Shown in pieces: positions 46,982-56,635 of a stretch of DNA of 64,000 nt. Below the pieces are notes generated by a model, which was given only the letters and a program-made list of their open reading frames with translations, was not told where the DNA came from and did no database searches. The stretch's first letter is position 1; every line of letters begins with the position of its first letter. The stretch comes from Vibrio ostreae (GTDB taxonomy: Bacteria > Pseudomonadota > Gammaproteobacteria > Enterobacterales > Vibrionaceae), in contig NZ_CP076642.1 in assembly GCF_019226825.1 (NCBI RefSeq), forward strand, positions 806,001 to 870,000. The letters run 5' to 3'. A program made the position numbers and the translations under genes.

Positions 46982-48145
46982 ATGGCTAAAGGTGATGTAA
47001 TTCAGCTGGCATTCGAATCATTCATCGACAGCGACACCCAAGTAAAAGTGACTCGTCTGACTCCAACGGACGTGATCTGTCATCGTAACTACTTCTATCA
47101 AAAGTGTTTTACCAATGACGGCAGCAAACTGCTATTCGCTGGTGACTTTGACGGAGCCCGTAACTACTACCTGGCCGATCTGAACACACAGCAGGCCAAA
47201 CAGCTTACGGAAGGCAAAGGCGACAATACCTTCGGCGGATTCATCTCTAACGATGACCGTTCTTTCTTCTATGTCAAAAATGAACTGAACCTGATGAAAG
47301 TGGACCTCGAAACACTTGAAGAACAGGTCATCTACACTGTCGATGACAAGTGGAAAGGTTACGGTACTTGGGTGGCGAACTCCGAATGCACCAAACTGGT
47401 CGGTATCGAAATCCTCAAACATGACTGGCAGCCACTCACCTCATGGGAAAAGTTTGCTGAGTTCTACCACACCAAACCCACCTGCCGCCTGATTAAAGTC
47501 GATATTCAATCCGGTGAATTTGAGGTAGTCCATCAGGACAACGCATGGCTGGGTCACCCGATTTACCGTCCATTCGATGATTCGACCATAGGCTTCTGCC
47601 ATGAAGGTCCGCACGATTTGGTAGACGCCCGCATGTGGTTGGTGAACGAAAACGGCAGCAATGTGCGTAAAATCAAAGAACATGCGCCGGGTGAATCGTG
47701 TACCCACGAATTCTGGATTCCGGATGGCAGCGCCATGGTCTATGTTTCTTACTTTAAAGGCATGACCGAGCGCGTGATTTACAAAGCCAACCCGGAGACG
47801 CTGGAAAACGAAGAGGTAATGGTCATGCCGCCATGTTCACACCTAATGAGCAACTTTGATGGCTCTCTGATGGTGGGTGACGGCTGTGATGCGCCAGTAG
47901 ACGTGGCCGATGCCGAAAGCTACGACATCGAAAATGATCCGTTCCTGTACATTCTCAATACCAACACCAAGCACTACGCGAAGCTGGCAAAACACAGCAC
48001 ATCGTGGGATGTACTCGATGGTGATCGTCAAATCACTCATCCTCACCCATCTTTCGCACCGGGTGATACGGGCGTACTGTTTACCAGCGATTTTGAGGGT
48101 GTGCCGGCCATTTACATCGCCGATATTACGGCTGAACTAGGTTAA
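46982..48145 (+). CDS. ogl: oligogalacturonate lyase Ogl (PL22)
   Basis: 387 residues, the normal PL22 length. Seven-bladed propeller repeats; TDVICHRNYFYQKCF near 35, HDWQPLTSWEKF, HPIYRPFDDSTIGFCHEGPHDLVDARMW near 190 and SCTHEFWIPDG contain the His/Gln Mn-site residues of Ogl. Cytoplasmic; cleaves unsaturated digalacturonate to the monomer used by KdgF. ATG 46982 follows GGAGATTATTT. Confidence 0.95.
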   Translation: MAKGDVIQLAFESFIDSDTQVKVTRLTPTDVICHRNYFYQKCFTNDGSKLLFAGDFDGARNYYLADLNTQQAKQLTEGKGDNTFGGFISNDDRSFFYVKNELNLMKVDLETLEEQVIYTVDDKWKGYGTWVANSECTKLVGIEILKHDWQPLTSWEKFAEFYHTKPTCRLIKVDIQSGEFEVVHQDNAWLGHPIYRPFDDSTIGFCHEGPHDLVDARMWLVNENGSNVRKIKEHAPGESCTHEFWIPDGSAMVYVSYFKGMTERVIYKANPETLENEEVMVMPPCSHLMSNFDGSLMVGDGCDAPVDVADAESYDIENDPFLYILNTNTKHYAKLAKHSTSWDVLDGDRQITHPHPSFAPGDTGVLFTSDFEGVPAIYIADITAELG

Positions 48146-48165
48146 ATCCCCTCTATGCTGCGCTA

Positions 48166-48192
48166 AGCCTTCCTTCACTGCGAAGGCTTTTT
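48166..48192 (+). terminator. ogl terminator
   Basis: AGCCTTC / GAAGGCT stem with CTTCACTGC loop, followed by TTTTT-like bases. Confidence 0.75.
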
Positions 48193-48274
48193 ACCCAGCC
48201 AGAATACTGCGCGAAGCTCTTGGCGGGTTTACACTTCTAACTCGCGTCAATGATAAAACATAACGGAGTCAGGA

Positions 48275-48595
48275 ATGATCATCACCACAACCCCTCAGAT
48301 CGAAGGCAAGCGGATCGTCCGCTATTGCGGCGTCATCGCCGGTGAAGCCATTATGGGTGCAAACATTTTTAAAGATATGTTTGCGGGCATTCGCGACATC
48401 GTCGGCGGCCGTTCAGCAACGTATGAGCATGAATTACAAAAAGCGCGCACCATTGCACTGCAGGAGCTGGAAGCCCGCGCTGCAGAGCTCGGTGCCAATG
48501 CGGTGGTCGGTATCGACCTCGATTACGAAACGTTCGGTAAAACCAATGGCATGCTGATGGTGTCCGTCAGCGGCACAGCCGTACTGGTGGAATAA
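48275..48595 (+). CDS. YbjQ-family (UPF0145) protein
   Basis: 106 residues of the YbjQ/UPF0145 family: [26 protein letters not shown] at the start, then [14 protein letters not shown] near 78. These small pentameric-like beta/alpha proteins were once called heavy-metal-binding; function remains unclear. Single gene with GGAGTCAGG upstream. Probably backbone rather than pectin-related. Confidence 0.88.
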   Translation: MIITTTPQIEGKRIVRYCGVIAGEAIMGANIFKDMFAGIRDIVGGRSATYEHELQKARTIALQELEARAAELGANAVVGIDLDYETFGKTNGMLMVSVSGTAVLVE

Positions 48596-49171
48596 TCGGG
48601 TAATTACCGACTCTCTTTATTGACTCGGCAGGGTATTAATACCAAAAAACGTTTTTTCCTGCTCGCTCTCTACAGATAGATAAAAGCTAGGTCCACTGAC
48701 AGACTTGACTTTGATAATAAACGTGAATGGGAACCACGCTGTTTGGATTTATAGCAAGCTGCATATTCAACCCAAAGATTACGGTTCACCGCCCTGCGGG
48801 TTAAAGCAATTTAGCGCAACGTGCATAAATCGTTTATGCCCACCCCTTAAATAGCTGACATAGATATTTCAGATCTGACCAGTTCATTATTTATGCCAAT
48901 ACCAATCCAAAGATTTTAACGTTAAATGCTCTGAATTTAATCTATTTGAAATAATAGCCTTAATATATCTAAACTGGATGAGTGAATTATTAAACATATT
49001 AGTATTTTCAATATATTTTTTGATAGAGGAAACGTTTTCTTATATCTATAGCGAGTAAGCTGGGTGATAGCTCAACTGCGATCCATTGCTTTAATTAATT
49101 ATAACAATAGGATCTGTTAAGCCTTAATAAAAATTACACTTTTATCAACATAAAATCTTATAGGGAACCAA
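48596..49171. other. 576-bp AT-rich non-coding space before the PL9 lyase gene
   Basis: No open frame with family likeness or ribosome site is seen. The right half (about 48890-49160) is very AT-rich. A small palindrome GAAACGTTTTC sits at 49029-49039, 130 bp before the lyase gene, and may be an operator. The abrupt composition change suggests an insertion or old junction. Confidence 0.5.
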
Positions 49172-50977
49172 ATGAAAACTCTACATCATTATCCAAGGTG
49201 TAAGATAGCTTTAGCCTTATCTTTCGCTGCGTTGAGTGCTTCTGCATTTGCTGAAAACTGCTCCACCACACCAACTTCTGGTGGCACATACTATTTCATT
49301 AATAAAGGTTCTGGACAAGCGCTCGATGTTAATACCACTGATACCAGTACCGTACCTAATGTAATGAGTTACGAATATTGGGGAGGCACTAATCAACAGT
49401 TCGTATTGACTAAGCAAAGTGATAACTACTGGGAAATTAAATCTATTTATAACAGTAAGTTGTTAGAAGTGTTAAACGCTTCCACTTCGAATGGTGCTAA
49501 CGTGGATACATACAGTGATTGGGATGGCGATAATCAACGTTGGGAGTTAAAGGTTCAATCAGGTGGTGGGTTTAAAATCGTCAACAAGAATTCTCAGCAT
49601 TCCCTCACAGTTGCTGGCTCAAGCAATGGTTCAAACGTTTACCAAAATGAAGATGCATCACTCAGTTCGCAACGTTGGTATATCAATCCGGTATCTGGTA
49701 GCTGTGGTGATTCATCAAGTTCCAGCGGTTCGTCATCCCCGGATACTTCCAGTTCCTCCGCAGCGCCCACGGCGGATGCGGCAAGAATGGCCGGTGCCAA
49801 CAGTGAACCACTGACTAATGGTTATCCATCGTTCATAACCAGTGTCAAGTCAGATGCAACCGTCGTTTCAACCCTAGCCGGTGTTGTTGACGCGATTAAT
49901 AATGCCAGTGCTGGTGATGTTATCTATATTCGCGAAGGTACCTATTATCCTTCCGATACTATCAAGATCCAAAATAGTGGCACTTCGACCAAAGCGATTG
50001 TACTGAGTGTATACCCGGGTGATGATCGACCTGTATTTGACTTCTCTGCAATGTCCGAAAGTAGCAGCAACCGTGGTTTTCAGGTCAGTGCTAACTACTG
50101 GCACATCTATGGCTTTGATATTACCAAAGCAGGCGATAATGGTATGTATTTGACTGGCTCGCACAATACCATTGAGTTCATGGAGTTTTATGAAAACTCA
50201 GATACGGGTCTGCAAATCAGTAGCGGGGGAGCTTATAACTTCATCAAAAACTCCGACTCTTATTACAATGCGGACTCATCACTTGAAAATGCGGATGGAT
50301 TTGCCGCCAAGTTAACGGTCGGTACCGGAAACTACTTCTACGGTTGTCGAGCATGGAACAATCTTGACGATGGCTTTGATGGCTATCTACGTGACAATGG
50401 TAGTAGCGTTACAACAACCTTGGAATACACCTGGATGATTCGCAATGGGTATCAGAAAAACGGCGTGGCGGGCTCAGGTGATGGCAACGGTTTTAAAACC
50501 GGCGGAAGTGACGACAAAAATTTAGCTCACAATGGCCTTTATATCAATACCATTTCGGCAGGCAATACCGCAGATGGATACGACCAAAACAGTAACCGAG
50601 GTACGGTCACGATCTATAATGCGATTGCCTATAATAATGCACGTAACTTTGGTTTAGGCGATGGTAGCTCTCGAGAGCTGAAGAAGCTCACGCTCAACAA
50701 CAGTGTGTCTTTAGGTGGCGGTAGCAGCGATAAATTTGGCGCCAGCTCAACCAGCATCAAAAACAACAGCTGGCAGAACAGCTTGTCATTTTCTTCATCT
50801 GATTTCGAAAGTGTTGATATAAATAACTTACTTGCCGCTCGTCAGAGTGATGGTAGTTTACCTGTGGTTAAATTCTTCCACCTCAAATCTGGCAGTAAGC
50901 TTATTGACGCAGGTACCGATGTTGGGCTGGATTACAATGGTAACGCACCTGATTTAGGTTCTTTTGAATCAGAATAA
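49172..50977 (+). CDS. secreted pectate lyase (PL9) with N-terminal ricin-type carbohydrate-binding domain
   Basis: 601 residues. Signal peptide ends at ASAFA (~28). Residues ~35-175 are a ricin-B/CBM13-like trefoil (three Q-x-W-type repeats: NQQFVL, NQRWELK, SQRWYI). A Ser-rich linker spans ~180-200. Residues ~215-600 are a PL9 beta-helix with ENADGFAAKLTVGTGNYFYG and NNLDDGFDGY, holding the catalytic Lys and calcium Asps. It is probably the extracellular endo-lyase of the island. Codon use is AT-richer than the neighbours, hinting at separate acquisition. Terminator at 51018-51047. Confidence 0.92.
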   Translation: MKTLHHYPRCKIALALSFAALSASAFAENCSTTPTSGGTYYFINKGSGQALDVNTTDTSTVPNVMSYEYWGGTNQQFVLTKQSDNYWEIKSIYNSKLLEVLNASTSNGANVDTYSDWDGDNQRWELKVQSGGGFKIVNKNSQHSLTVAGSSNGSNVYQNEDASLSSQRWYINPVSGSCGDSSSSSGSSSPDTSSSSAAPTADAARMAGANSEPLTNGYPSFITSVKSDATVVSTLAGVVDAINNASAGDVIYIREGTYYPSDTIKIQNSGTSTKAIVLSVYPGDDRPVFDFSAMSESSSNRGFQVSANYWHIYGFDITKAGDNGMYLTGSHNTIEFMEFYENSDTGLQISSGGAYNFIKNSDSYYNADSSLENADGFAAKLTVGTGNYFYGCRAWNNLDDGFDGYLRDNGSSVTTTLEYTWMIRNGYQKNGVAGSGDGNGFKTGGSDDKNLAHNGLYINTISAGNTADGYDQNSNRGTVTIYNAIAYNNARNFGLGDGSSRELKKLTLNNSVSLGGGSSDKFGASSTSIKNNSWQNSLSFSSSDFESVDINNLLAARQSDGSLPVVKFFHLKSGSKLIDAGTDVGLDYNGNAPDLGSFESE

Positions 50978-51017
50978 ACGCATGTTCTAATCGCTAATCC
51001 TCAACATTTCTAGTTTA

Positions 51018-51047
51018 TCCGGGTGTCTCAGATACCCGGATTTTTTG
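51018..51047 (+). terminator. terminator of the PL9 lyase gene
   Basis: TCCGGGTGTC / GATACCCGGA stem with a short loop followed by seven Ts. Confidence 0.85.
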
Positions 51048-51174
51048 TTTACTAACCCTAATGTTGAAAAACAATATAGCGTGATTAGTTTTAATGGCAT
51101 CTCTATAGCTTAATCGTAATCGGCGTCACTTCATTCCAAACTGAGGCAGACAATACTTATGTCGGCTCGGGCTA

Positions 51175-51453
51175 TCATGTCCGATACAACACCTTAATCA
51201 CGTGCCAACCAAACTTGGTCTTGACCAGTTGCGGAGTGAGCACTTCGCCTTTAAAACACGCTTTATCAAACTGCGGCACCATTTGGCCCTGGCGAAATTC
51301 ACCCAGATCACCGCCGCGTTTGCCCGAAGGGCACTGGGAATATTTCTTCGCCAGAGTCTGAAACTTGGCGCCTTTTTTCAGCTGCTGCATAATATCGTCA
51401 GCTTGTTCTTTGTGTTTTACCAGAATATGCAACGCTGCTGCCGTTCTTGCCAT
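51175..51453 (-). CDS. ppiC: parvulin-type peptidyl-prolyl isomerase PpiC
   Basis: 92 residues, a free-standing parvulin domain ([47 protein letters not shown]). Catalyses cis-trans isomerisation of peptidyl-proline; E. coli PpiC has 93 residues. No signal peptide, cytoplasmic. Single gene, divergent from cheV. Confidence 0.95.
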   Translation of the reverse strand: MARTAAALHILVKHKEQADDIMQQLKKGAKFQTLAKKYSQCPSGKRGGDLGEFRQGQMVPQFDKACFKGEVLTPQLVKTKFGWHVIKVLYRT

Positions 51454-51670
51454 AACTTTTACCTCACCCGAAAAAGTTGCCTAGTCTAGCGGAACTCCGC
51501 ACCCGATGCACTCGGCATTGTTTCATTTACATCGTGAAAACATTTTTCAAACAACTGTTCGATTGTTCTCGAACTGGCACTCCGTCTGCACTAAAAAAAC
51601 CGCGTTACCGTTGCCGATGCGCTATTTTCAGTTAGTATAGAGTGAATAACGATTAATTAAGATACTAGTT

Positions 51671-52594
51671 ATGGCTAAAACTCCCAGTAAGGCAAATCAG
51701 TCGCAGGGCATGCTGATGTTCACGCTGAATATGCAAAAACAGCTGTTCGCGATTGGAACATTAAAAGTACGCGAAATTATTCCTTTTATGCCGATGACTC
51801 AGATTCCCTACTCACATCACCATGTGGTTGGTACTGTTACCTTCCGCAACACCACCGTGCCGGTGATTGATATGGCAGCGGCGATCGGTTTTCGCCCGAT
51901 CCACCCGGATGAATATGAAAAAAGCTATCTGATCGTCACTGACTGCCTGCGTACTGTCGTGGCATTTATGGTGCGCGGGATTGAAAAGATCATCGAATGT
52001 GACTGGCGCAGTATTGAGCCATCTCCGCCGTCAGCCGGGCGCAATGTTTTCGTGACAGGTATTACCCGCTACGAGCAGAAAATCGTTCAGATGCTGGATG
52101 TCGAACTGCTGCTGTCTAAAATTTACCCGCAGTATGAATCCACTAAAGTGCCGATGCTGACCGATGTGGAACGTGAGCGACTCAAAGCCCTCAATATCAT
52201 GCTGGTGGATGACTCATCTATCGCACGTAAACAGCTGGCGGATGCGCTGGATCGTATCAATATCCCTTACCAGATCTGTAAAAACGGTCTCGAAGCGATT
52301 GATATGATGCGCAGACTGGCTGCAGACCATCAGGCGATTGATATCCTGGTCAGCGACATTGAAATGCCGGGACTGGATGGCTACGAGTTGGCATTTGAGG
52401 TACAAAACGACGCTCACCTCAGCCATGCCTACTGCATCTTGCACACCTCACTGTCGAGTGAAATCTGTGTCGATCGTGCCCATCAGGTCGGCGCACATGA
52501 AGCATTAGAGAAATTTAACGCCACCGAACTGATTGAAGCTATGCTGCGCGGTGCCAAAAAACTGAGCCAGCCCGCGCTCTCTTCCAGCCACTGA
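51671..52594 (+). CDS. cheV: chemotaxis coupling protein CheV
   Basis: 307 residues: CheW-like domain ~12-165 (FTLNMQKQLFAIGTLKVREIIPFM; GTVTFRNTTVPVIDMAAAIG) and receiver domain ~175-300 (NIMLVDDSSIARKQ, phospho-Asp in ILVSDIEMPGLDG, Lys in ALEKF). CheV couples receptors to CheA and is tuned by phosphorylation. Monocistronic. It is convergent with the YjbR gene, whose stop directly abuts the cheV stop. Confidence 0.96.
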   Translation: MAKTPSKANQSQGMLMFTLNMQKQLFAIGTLKVREIIPFMPMTQIPYSHHHVVGTVTFRNTTVPVIDMAAAIGFRPIHPDEYEKSYLIVTDCLRTVVAFMVRGIEKIIECDWRSIEPSPPSAGRNVFVTGITRYEQKIVQMLDVELLLSKIYPQYESTKVPMLTDVERERLKALNIMLVDDSSIARKQLADALDRINIPYQICKNGLEAIDMMRRLAADHQAIDILVSDIEMPGLDGYELAFEVQNDAHLSHAYCILHTSLSSEICVDRAHQVGAHEALEKFNATELIEAMLRGAKKLSQPALSSSH

Positions 52595-52984
52595 TCACGC
52601 CTTGCCTTGCGGCCACAAACGCTGCAAGGCTTCGCGCTCCCCTTTCCTTAGTTTATTCACAACCAACTGGTAAGAACGCAGACACAGATCTTCGATCATT
52701 CCCGGCTCCACATCTCCCTGCAGCGCGACTGAAATCCAGTGACGCTTGTTCATATGGTAGCCCGGCCGAATCGCATTAAACTGGCTGGTGAGAATTTCAC
52801 CGTCTTGAGGAGTGCATTTCAGGTTCACAAACCACTCCGAGGCCGATTCAAAAAACAGCACAAACATTTTGCCGCGAATTTTATACACCAGAGGCTCAGG
52901 ACCAAAGGGATAGTCCGCCTGTACCTGCGGCAAGCTTTCGATAAATTCAATCAGCGTCTGCCTGGGTGTGTTTGTCAGCGCCAT
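52595..52984 (-). CDS. MmcQ/YjbR-family protein
   Basis: 129 residues of the CyaY-like YjbR fold (QADYPFGPEPLVYKIRGKMFVLF, NLKCTPQDGEILTSQF, KRHWISVALQGDVEPGMIEDL). Family function is uncertain although some are called DNA-binding. It follows the MarR gene by 5 bases and is likely co-transcribed. Confidence 0.9.
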   Translation of the reverse strand: MALTNTPRQTLIEFIESLPQVQADYPFGPEPLVYKIRGKMFVLFFESASEWFVNLKCTPQDGEILTSQFNAIRPGYHMNKRHWISVALQGDVEPGMIEDLCLRSYQLVVNKLRKGEREALQRLWPQGKA

Positions 52985-52989
52985 ACGAC

Positions 52990-53481
52990 TTACTCCTGCG
53001 CTTCGAAATCACTCAACCACTGTTTGAGTAACAGTGTCAGCGCCTGCTGCTGCTGCGGGCTCAACGACTGGGTTAACTGCTGTTGAATGTTGACATGTTC
53101 CTGCACCAAAGTATTAATTAATAACAATCCCTGCTCACTGAGTTTGACTTCAATACTGCGTCGATCCGCCGTGCTGTGTACGCGGGTGATCAGGCCTTTC
53201 TGATCCAGTTTATCCAGCCGGTTGGTCATCGCGCCTGAGGTAAGCATCATAGAAGAAAGCAGCTCTGACGGTGTCAACTGATAAGGGGCTCCGGATCGCA
53301 GCAACGTGGCGAGCACGTCAAATTCGCCCATTTTCAGACCATGCTGCTTGTGCAACTCGCCCACCGCTGCTTCAAGGTGCTTAATCAAACGCATCATGCG
53401 TCCCATGATACCCATAGGTAAAGTGTCTAACTGTGGCCGCTCTGCCTGCCACTGTGCAAGTACGCGATCAATCGCATCCAT
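52990..53481 (-). CDS. MarR-family transcriptional regulator
   Basis: 163 residues with a winged helix ~45-125 (GEFDVLATLLRSGAPYQLTPSELLSSMMLTSGAMTNRLDKLDQKGLITR, then RRSIEVKLSEQG as the wing). Such proteins are ligand-released repressors. It is divergent from an EamA transporter across 115 bp that carry a 15-base direct repeat, the probable operators. Confidence 0.93.
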   Translation of the reverse strand: MDAIDRVLAQWQAERPQLDTLPMGIMGRMMRLIKHLEAAVGELHKQHGLKMGEFDVLATLLRSGAPYQLTPSELLSSMMLTSGAMTNRLDKLDQKGLITRVHSTADRRSIEVKLSEQGLLLINTLVQEHVNIQQQLTQSLSPQQQQALTLLLKQWLSDFEAQE

Positions 53482-53521
53482 CGGGTTGTATTCTCCTTTA
53501 TCGGCTTCGATAATTTACTTT

Positions 53522-53593
53522 AACATAAAGATACTTTACAAGAAGCATTCTGTGCGATAAATTTCACTTAAATATCTCAACATAAAGATACTT
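53522..53593. promoter_or_regulatory. direct-repeat operators between marR-type gene and EamA gene
   Basis: AACATAAAGATACTT occurs at 53522-53536 and 53579-53593, one near each divergent start. Each copy is extended by TTAA/TTTA-type arms. The second copy lies within the EamA ribosome/start area, fitting repression by the adjacent MarR protein. Confidence 0.6.
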
Positions 53594-53596
53594 GAT

Positions 53597-54493
53597 ATGA
53601 ACATTTTATTTGCCATGATTCCTGCCTTCCTGTGGGGAACCACCTACGCTGTCACTAAATCTACCTTGGCCGACTGGCCACCTTTGGCACTAGGAGCGTT
53701 GCGCGCACTGCCTGCCGGTCTGCTGCTGCTTGCTCTAAAACCAAGCTGGCCTGATAAGACAAGCTGGAAAACGCTGAGTATGGTTGGCCTGGTCAATATT
53801 GCCGCATTCTTCAGCCTGATCTTTGTCATGGCTTTAACGCTGCCATCAGCCATTTCGGGGGTTGGTATGGTGTCTGTCCCTGTCTTTGCCATGGGCTACC
53901 ATTGGCTGGTCCGGCGTCAACGACCATCGCTGATTCAGTTGATGTGCGGTCTAGGCCTGGTGCTGCTCGCCTGGATGCTGTTTGATCCTAAAACCCTTAG
54001 CCTCAACCCGTTTGGTCTGATGGCCATGCTGGCAGCAATCATGTGCATCATTTTTGGTTCAACCCTGACCAAGGCACTGGGTGGACGCATTCACTGGTGG
54101 TCAGTGCTGACCTGGCAACTGATCATTGGCGGCCTGGCGCTGAGCGCGGCTGCATTGGTACACGCTTTGATTGAACCTCATGCCTATCTGGAGGCGCTAC
54201 ATCATTTTTCTGCCCGTAACGCTATCGGCATCCTATGGATAGTGCTGGCCAATACTGTTATCGGTTATGGTTTGTATGTGTGGCTACTGCAACGTATGTC
54301 GGTGGTCGATTTTACCTTTGGCGGTATCGCCAATCCGGTGGCCGGTATTGTGTGCGGGGGCTTGTTACTGAGTGAATTTTACCAACCGCAGCAATATGCC
54401 TTGATGGCCGGGATGATCGTCATGTCATTATTACCTCAGGTGATCGCGCTGCTGCGTCAGCGCCGCCCGTTAAAACTGGCTGCTCACTCATGA
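53597..54493 (+). CDS. EamA/DMT-family transporter
   Basis: 298 residues, ten hydrophobic segments (MNILFAMIPAFLWGTTYAVTKS at the start; second EamA repeat from ~145). Typical of small-molecule or amino-acid exporters. Probably repressed by the divergent MarR protein. Substrate unknown. Confidence 0.92.
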   Translation: MNILFAMIPAFLWGTTYAVTKSTLADWPPLALGALRALPAGLLLLALKPSWPDKTSWKTLSMVGLVNIAAFFSLIFVMALTLPSAISGVGMVSVPVFAMGYHWLVRRQRPSLIQLMCGLGLVLLAWMLFDPKTLSLNPFGLMAMLAAIMCIIFGSTLTKALGGRIHWWSVLTWQLIIGGLALSAAALVHALIEPHAYLEALHHFSARNAIGILWIVLANTVIGYGLYVWLLQRMSVVDFTFGGIANPVAGIVCGGLLLSEFYQPQQYALMAGMIVMSLLPQVIALLRQRRPLKLAAHS

Positions 54494-54660
54494 GCGGCCT
54501 AATTTGATTAGGTTTTGATCTGTATAGAAAAAAGGACTTAGCTAAAGCCTAGTCTGACTCATGGAACCTTACATATCATGCGTTTTTTAAAGCATTGCTG
54601 ACCAAACTCAGCTATTATTTGCTAATCAAATGGTTATCGCCTAGTGACTTCCGATACATA

Positions 54661-55677
54661 ATGACTGACGACGATTTCAAAAAATCCACGGCCAACCTCA
54701 AACAAGCCGTTCCACTGATGATCAAAAACCATGTTGCCGCGACGCCTGCCAACTACGCGCTCTGGTACACCTATGTTGATAACAGTATGCCTCAGTTGAA
54801 CGAGGAGATGGACGCCATTCTGGCCAACTTCGATCTGTTCCCGCCAGCCACTGGTGAGCATCTCTACAAGACGCACATAGCGACCAGAGCCGAAACCAGC
54901 GTCAGTGAACTGCGCAACAATATCGAATTGCTGGCCAATGAAATCTGCTGCTCCATGTCAGACACCATGACGGACACCAGTGCATTTGAGGCCGCTATCG
55001 ATAAAAGTCTGAATGACCTTGAACGGGTTGAGCATGAAGAGCTTTCCATCGAGGAAGTGATGATGATGATCCGTCAGTTTGTCAGTGAATCACACGATAT
55101 CCGGCACTCGACCCGTTTCCTCAACAACCAGTTACAGAGTGCCAGTCAGGAAATATCACGCCTGAAAGCGCAGCTGGCGACGGTACAGCGCGATGCCCTG
55201 TTTGACAGCCTGTCTGGCCTGTATAACCGCCGAGCCTTTAATGATGATCTGGCCGCCCTAATGCATGGCCACCAGCCAATGAGCATTATTTTGCTCGACA
55301 TCGATCATTTTAAAAGATTTAACGACGAATTTGGCCACCTGTTCGGCGACAATATCATACGCAGCCTGGGTAAACGTCTGCAGGCGAGTTGTCGGGAAGG
55401 TATCACTGCTTATCGTTTTGGCGGCGAAGAGTTTGCACTAATCCTGCCGAATAAATCATTGCGCAGCGCACGCCAGTTCGCCGACACGTTGCGCCGCTCA
55501 ATTGAAAAACTCAAGGTACGCGATCGCCGCAATAATAACCAGGTTGGTAACATTACCGCCTCGTTCGGAGTTTCACAGCGTGATGACCTTGATAGCGCGC
55601 AGTCACTGCTCGATCGGGCCGACCAAATGCTGTACGACGCCAAGCACTTGGGACGTAACCGGGTGATGCCGATTTAA
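54661..55677 (+). CDS. GGDEF diguanylate cyclase
   Basis: 338 residues, no membrane helix. Residues ~1-170 are helical (KQAVPLMIKNHVAATPANYALWYTYVDN), a segment common in Vibrio cytosolic cyclases; GGDEF domain ~175-338 with YRFGGEEFALILP as active-site loop and LLDIDHFKRFND as metal site. The RxxD inhibitory site is not seen before the loop (CREGITAYRF). Makes c-di-GMP. ATG 54661 chosen; longer in-frame starts are not family-like. Confidence 0.92.
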   Translation: MTDDDFKKSTANLKQAVPLMIKNHVAATPANYALWYTYVDNSMPQLNEEMDAILANFDLFPPATGEHLYKTHIATRAETSVSELRNNIELLANEICCSMSDTMTDTSAFEAAIDKSLNDLERVEHEELSIEEVMMMIRQFVSESHDIRHSTRFLNNQLQSASQEISRLKAQLATVQRDALFDSLSGLYNRRAFNDDLAALMHGHQPMSIILLDIDHFKRFNDEFGHLFGDNIIRSLGKRLQASCREGITAYRFGGEEFALILPNKSLRSARQFADTLRRSIEKLKVRDRRNNNQVGNITASFGVSQRDDLDSAQSLLDRADQMLYDAKHLGRNRVMPI

Positions 55678-55728
55678 ACAGGCACGTCAAGCAGCACACA
55701 ACAGCTTTGCGAAACGCTGAGACAATAA

Positions 55729-55761
55729 AAAATCCACCGATTTAACCCGGTGGATTTTTTT
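55729..55761. terminator. terminator of the diguanylate cyclase gene
   Basis: AATCCACCG / CGGTGGATT stem around ATTTAACC-like loop, As before and seven Ts after. Confidence 0.85.
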
Positions 55762-55895
55762 ATTGCTGAAGGCCTTACCCAAAGTAAACGCTTTGGCGAT
55801 GAATCAAGTTACCTAATATCACTGTGCTATGTATCACTCTGATATAAGGCTCTGATTGATATCACTGCGCGACTTTTCACCGCAACGTTTTGCTA

Positions 55896-56474
55896 TCACA
55901 GATTAAAGCAGTAGCTCAGGCAGTAGTCTTCTCCGCTTTTGGACGTGTATTCTTTATCCTCACTGCACGCCTGTGGTCTGCCACGCTCGTCTCCCTTAAT
56001 AAGGCTTATCCAGTGACGCATCGCAGCGGTCGGTTCCGTCTCATCACACATCTGACAGAAGGTGGTACAGGTCTCAAGCTGGATATCGTCAATCTCTACC
56101 AACTCAACGCTGCCGGTGCCTTTCATGCAGCCCAGCAGCACTTCTACATGGCAGCCACTGCCATCACGCAGCAGGATTGAGCACGGATTGTCTTTTCCGC
56201 CAGTGTACGCCACAAAGTGTTTCGGATATTTCAGTCCACTGTGAGTACCGTCTTTGAAATAGGCCAGTACGTGACTGTAATCAATCATGTAGCTGGTCAC
56301 ATCTTGGTGTGAGCCATTTTCCAGCGGAAACAGGCGATCGAGCAGCTGTTTGGCTTTGGCTTGTTTTTCACACTGCTTATCAGCGCTGATCGTCTCGACG
56401 GCGAAGACAGCTTCAGCGATAAATGGTTTCGGTTGTTGTTGGATTTCTGTTTTATCGAATGTCAGCATATTCAT
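55896..56474 (-). CDS. hypothetical Cys-rich protein, divergent from DUF3612 regulator
   Basis: 192 residues from ATG 56474, chosen because GAGGGAAAG sits just upstream (a GTG at 56522 is in frame). I do not recognise the family. The N-terminal half has FIAEAVFAVETISADKQCEKQAK; the C-terminal half is Cys-rich: CSILLRDGSGC, LLGCMKG, CTTFCQMCDE (CxxxCxxC), QACSEDKE and CLSYCFNL at the end, suggesting a metal or Fe-S site. No signal peptide. It is divergent from the DUF3612 regulator across 161 bp, so likely its target. Confidence 0.75.
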   Translation of the reverse strand: MNMLTFDKTEIQQQPKPFIAEAVFAVETISADKQCEKQAKAKQLLDRLFPLENGSHQDVTSYMIDYSHVLAYFKDGTHSGLKYPKHFVAYTGGKDNPCSILLRDGSGCHVEVLLGCMKGTGSVELVEIDDIQLETCTTFCQMCDETEPTAAMRHWISLIKGDERGRPQACSEDKEYTSKSGEDYCLSYCFNL

Positions 56475-56635
56475 CGTCTTTCCCTCATGGATAACCAAAA
56501 ATGTTTCGTCCTGTGCATTCACATTAAGCTGGTTAAGTATTTTTGTTTTCCAGTTTGTGACTTGCTTATTTTGTAGATTAGCGGATTTTTTACTACAATT
56601 TCACAACAAAAATTTTACAATGTGAATTTTACAAA

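Noticed and set aside
48596..49171. Insertion-sequence or phage remnant before the PL9 lyase gene
   Set aside because: Only AT-rich composition was found; no terminal inverted repeats, target duplications or transposase fragments could be seen.
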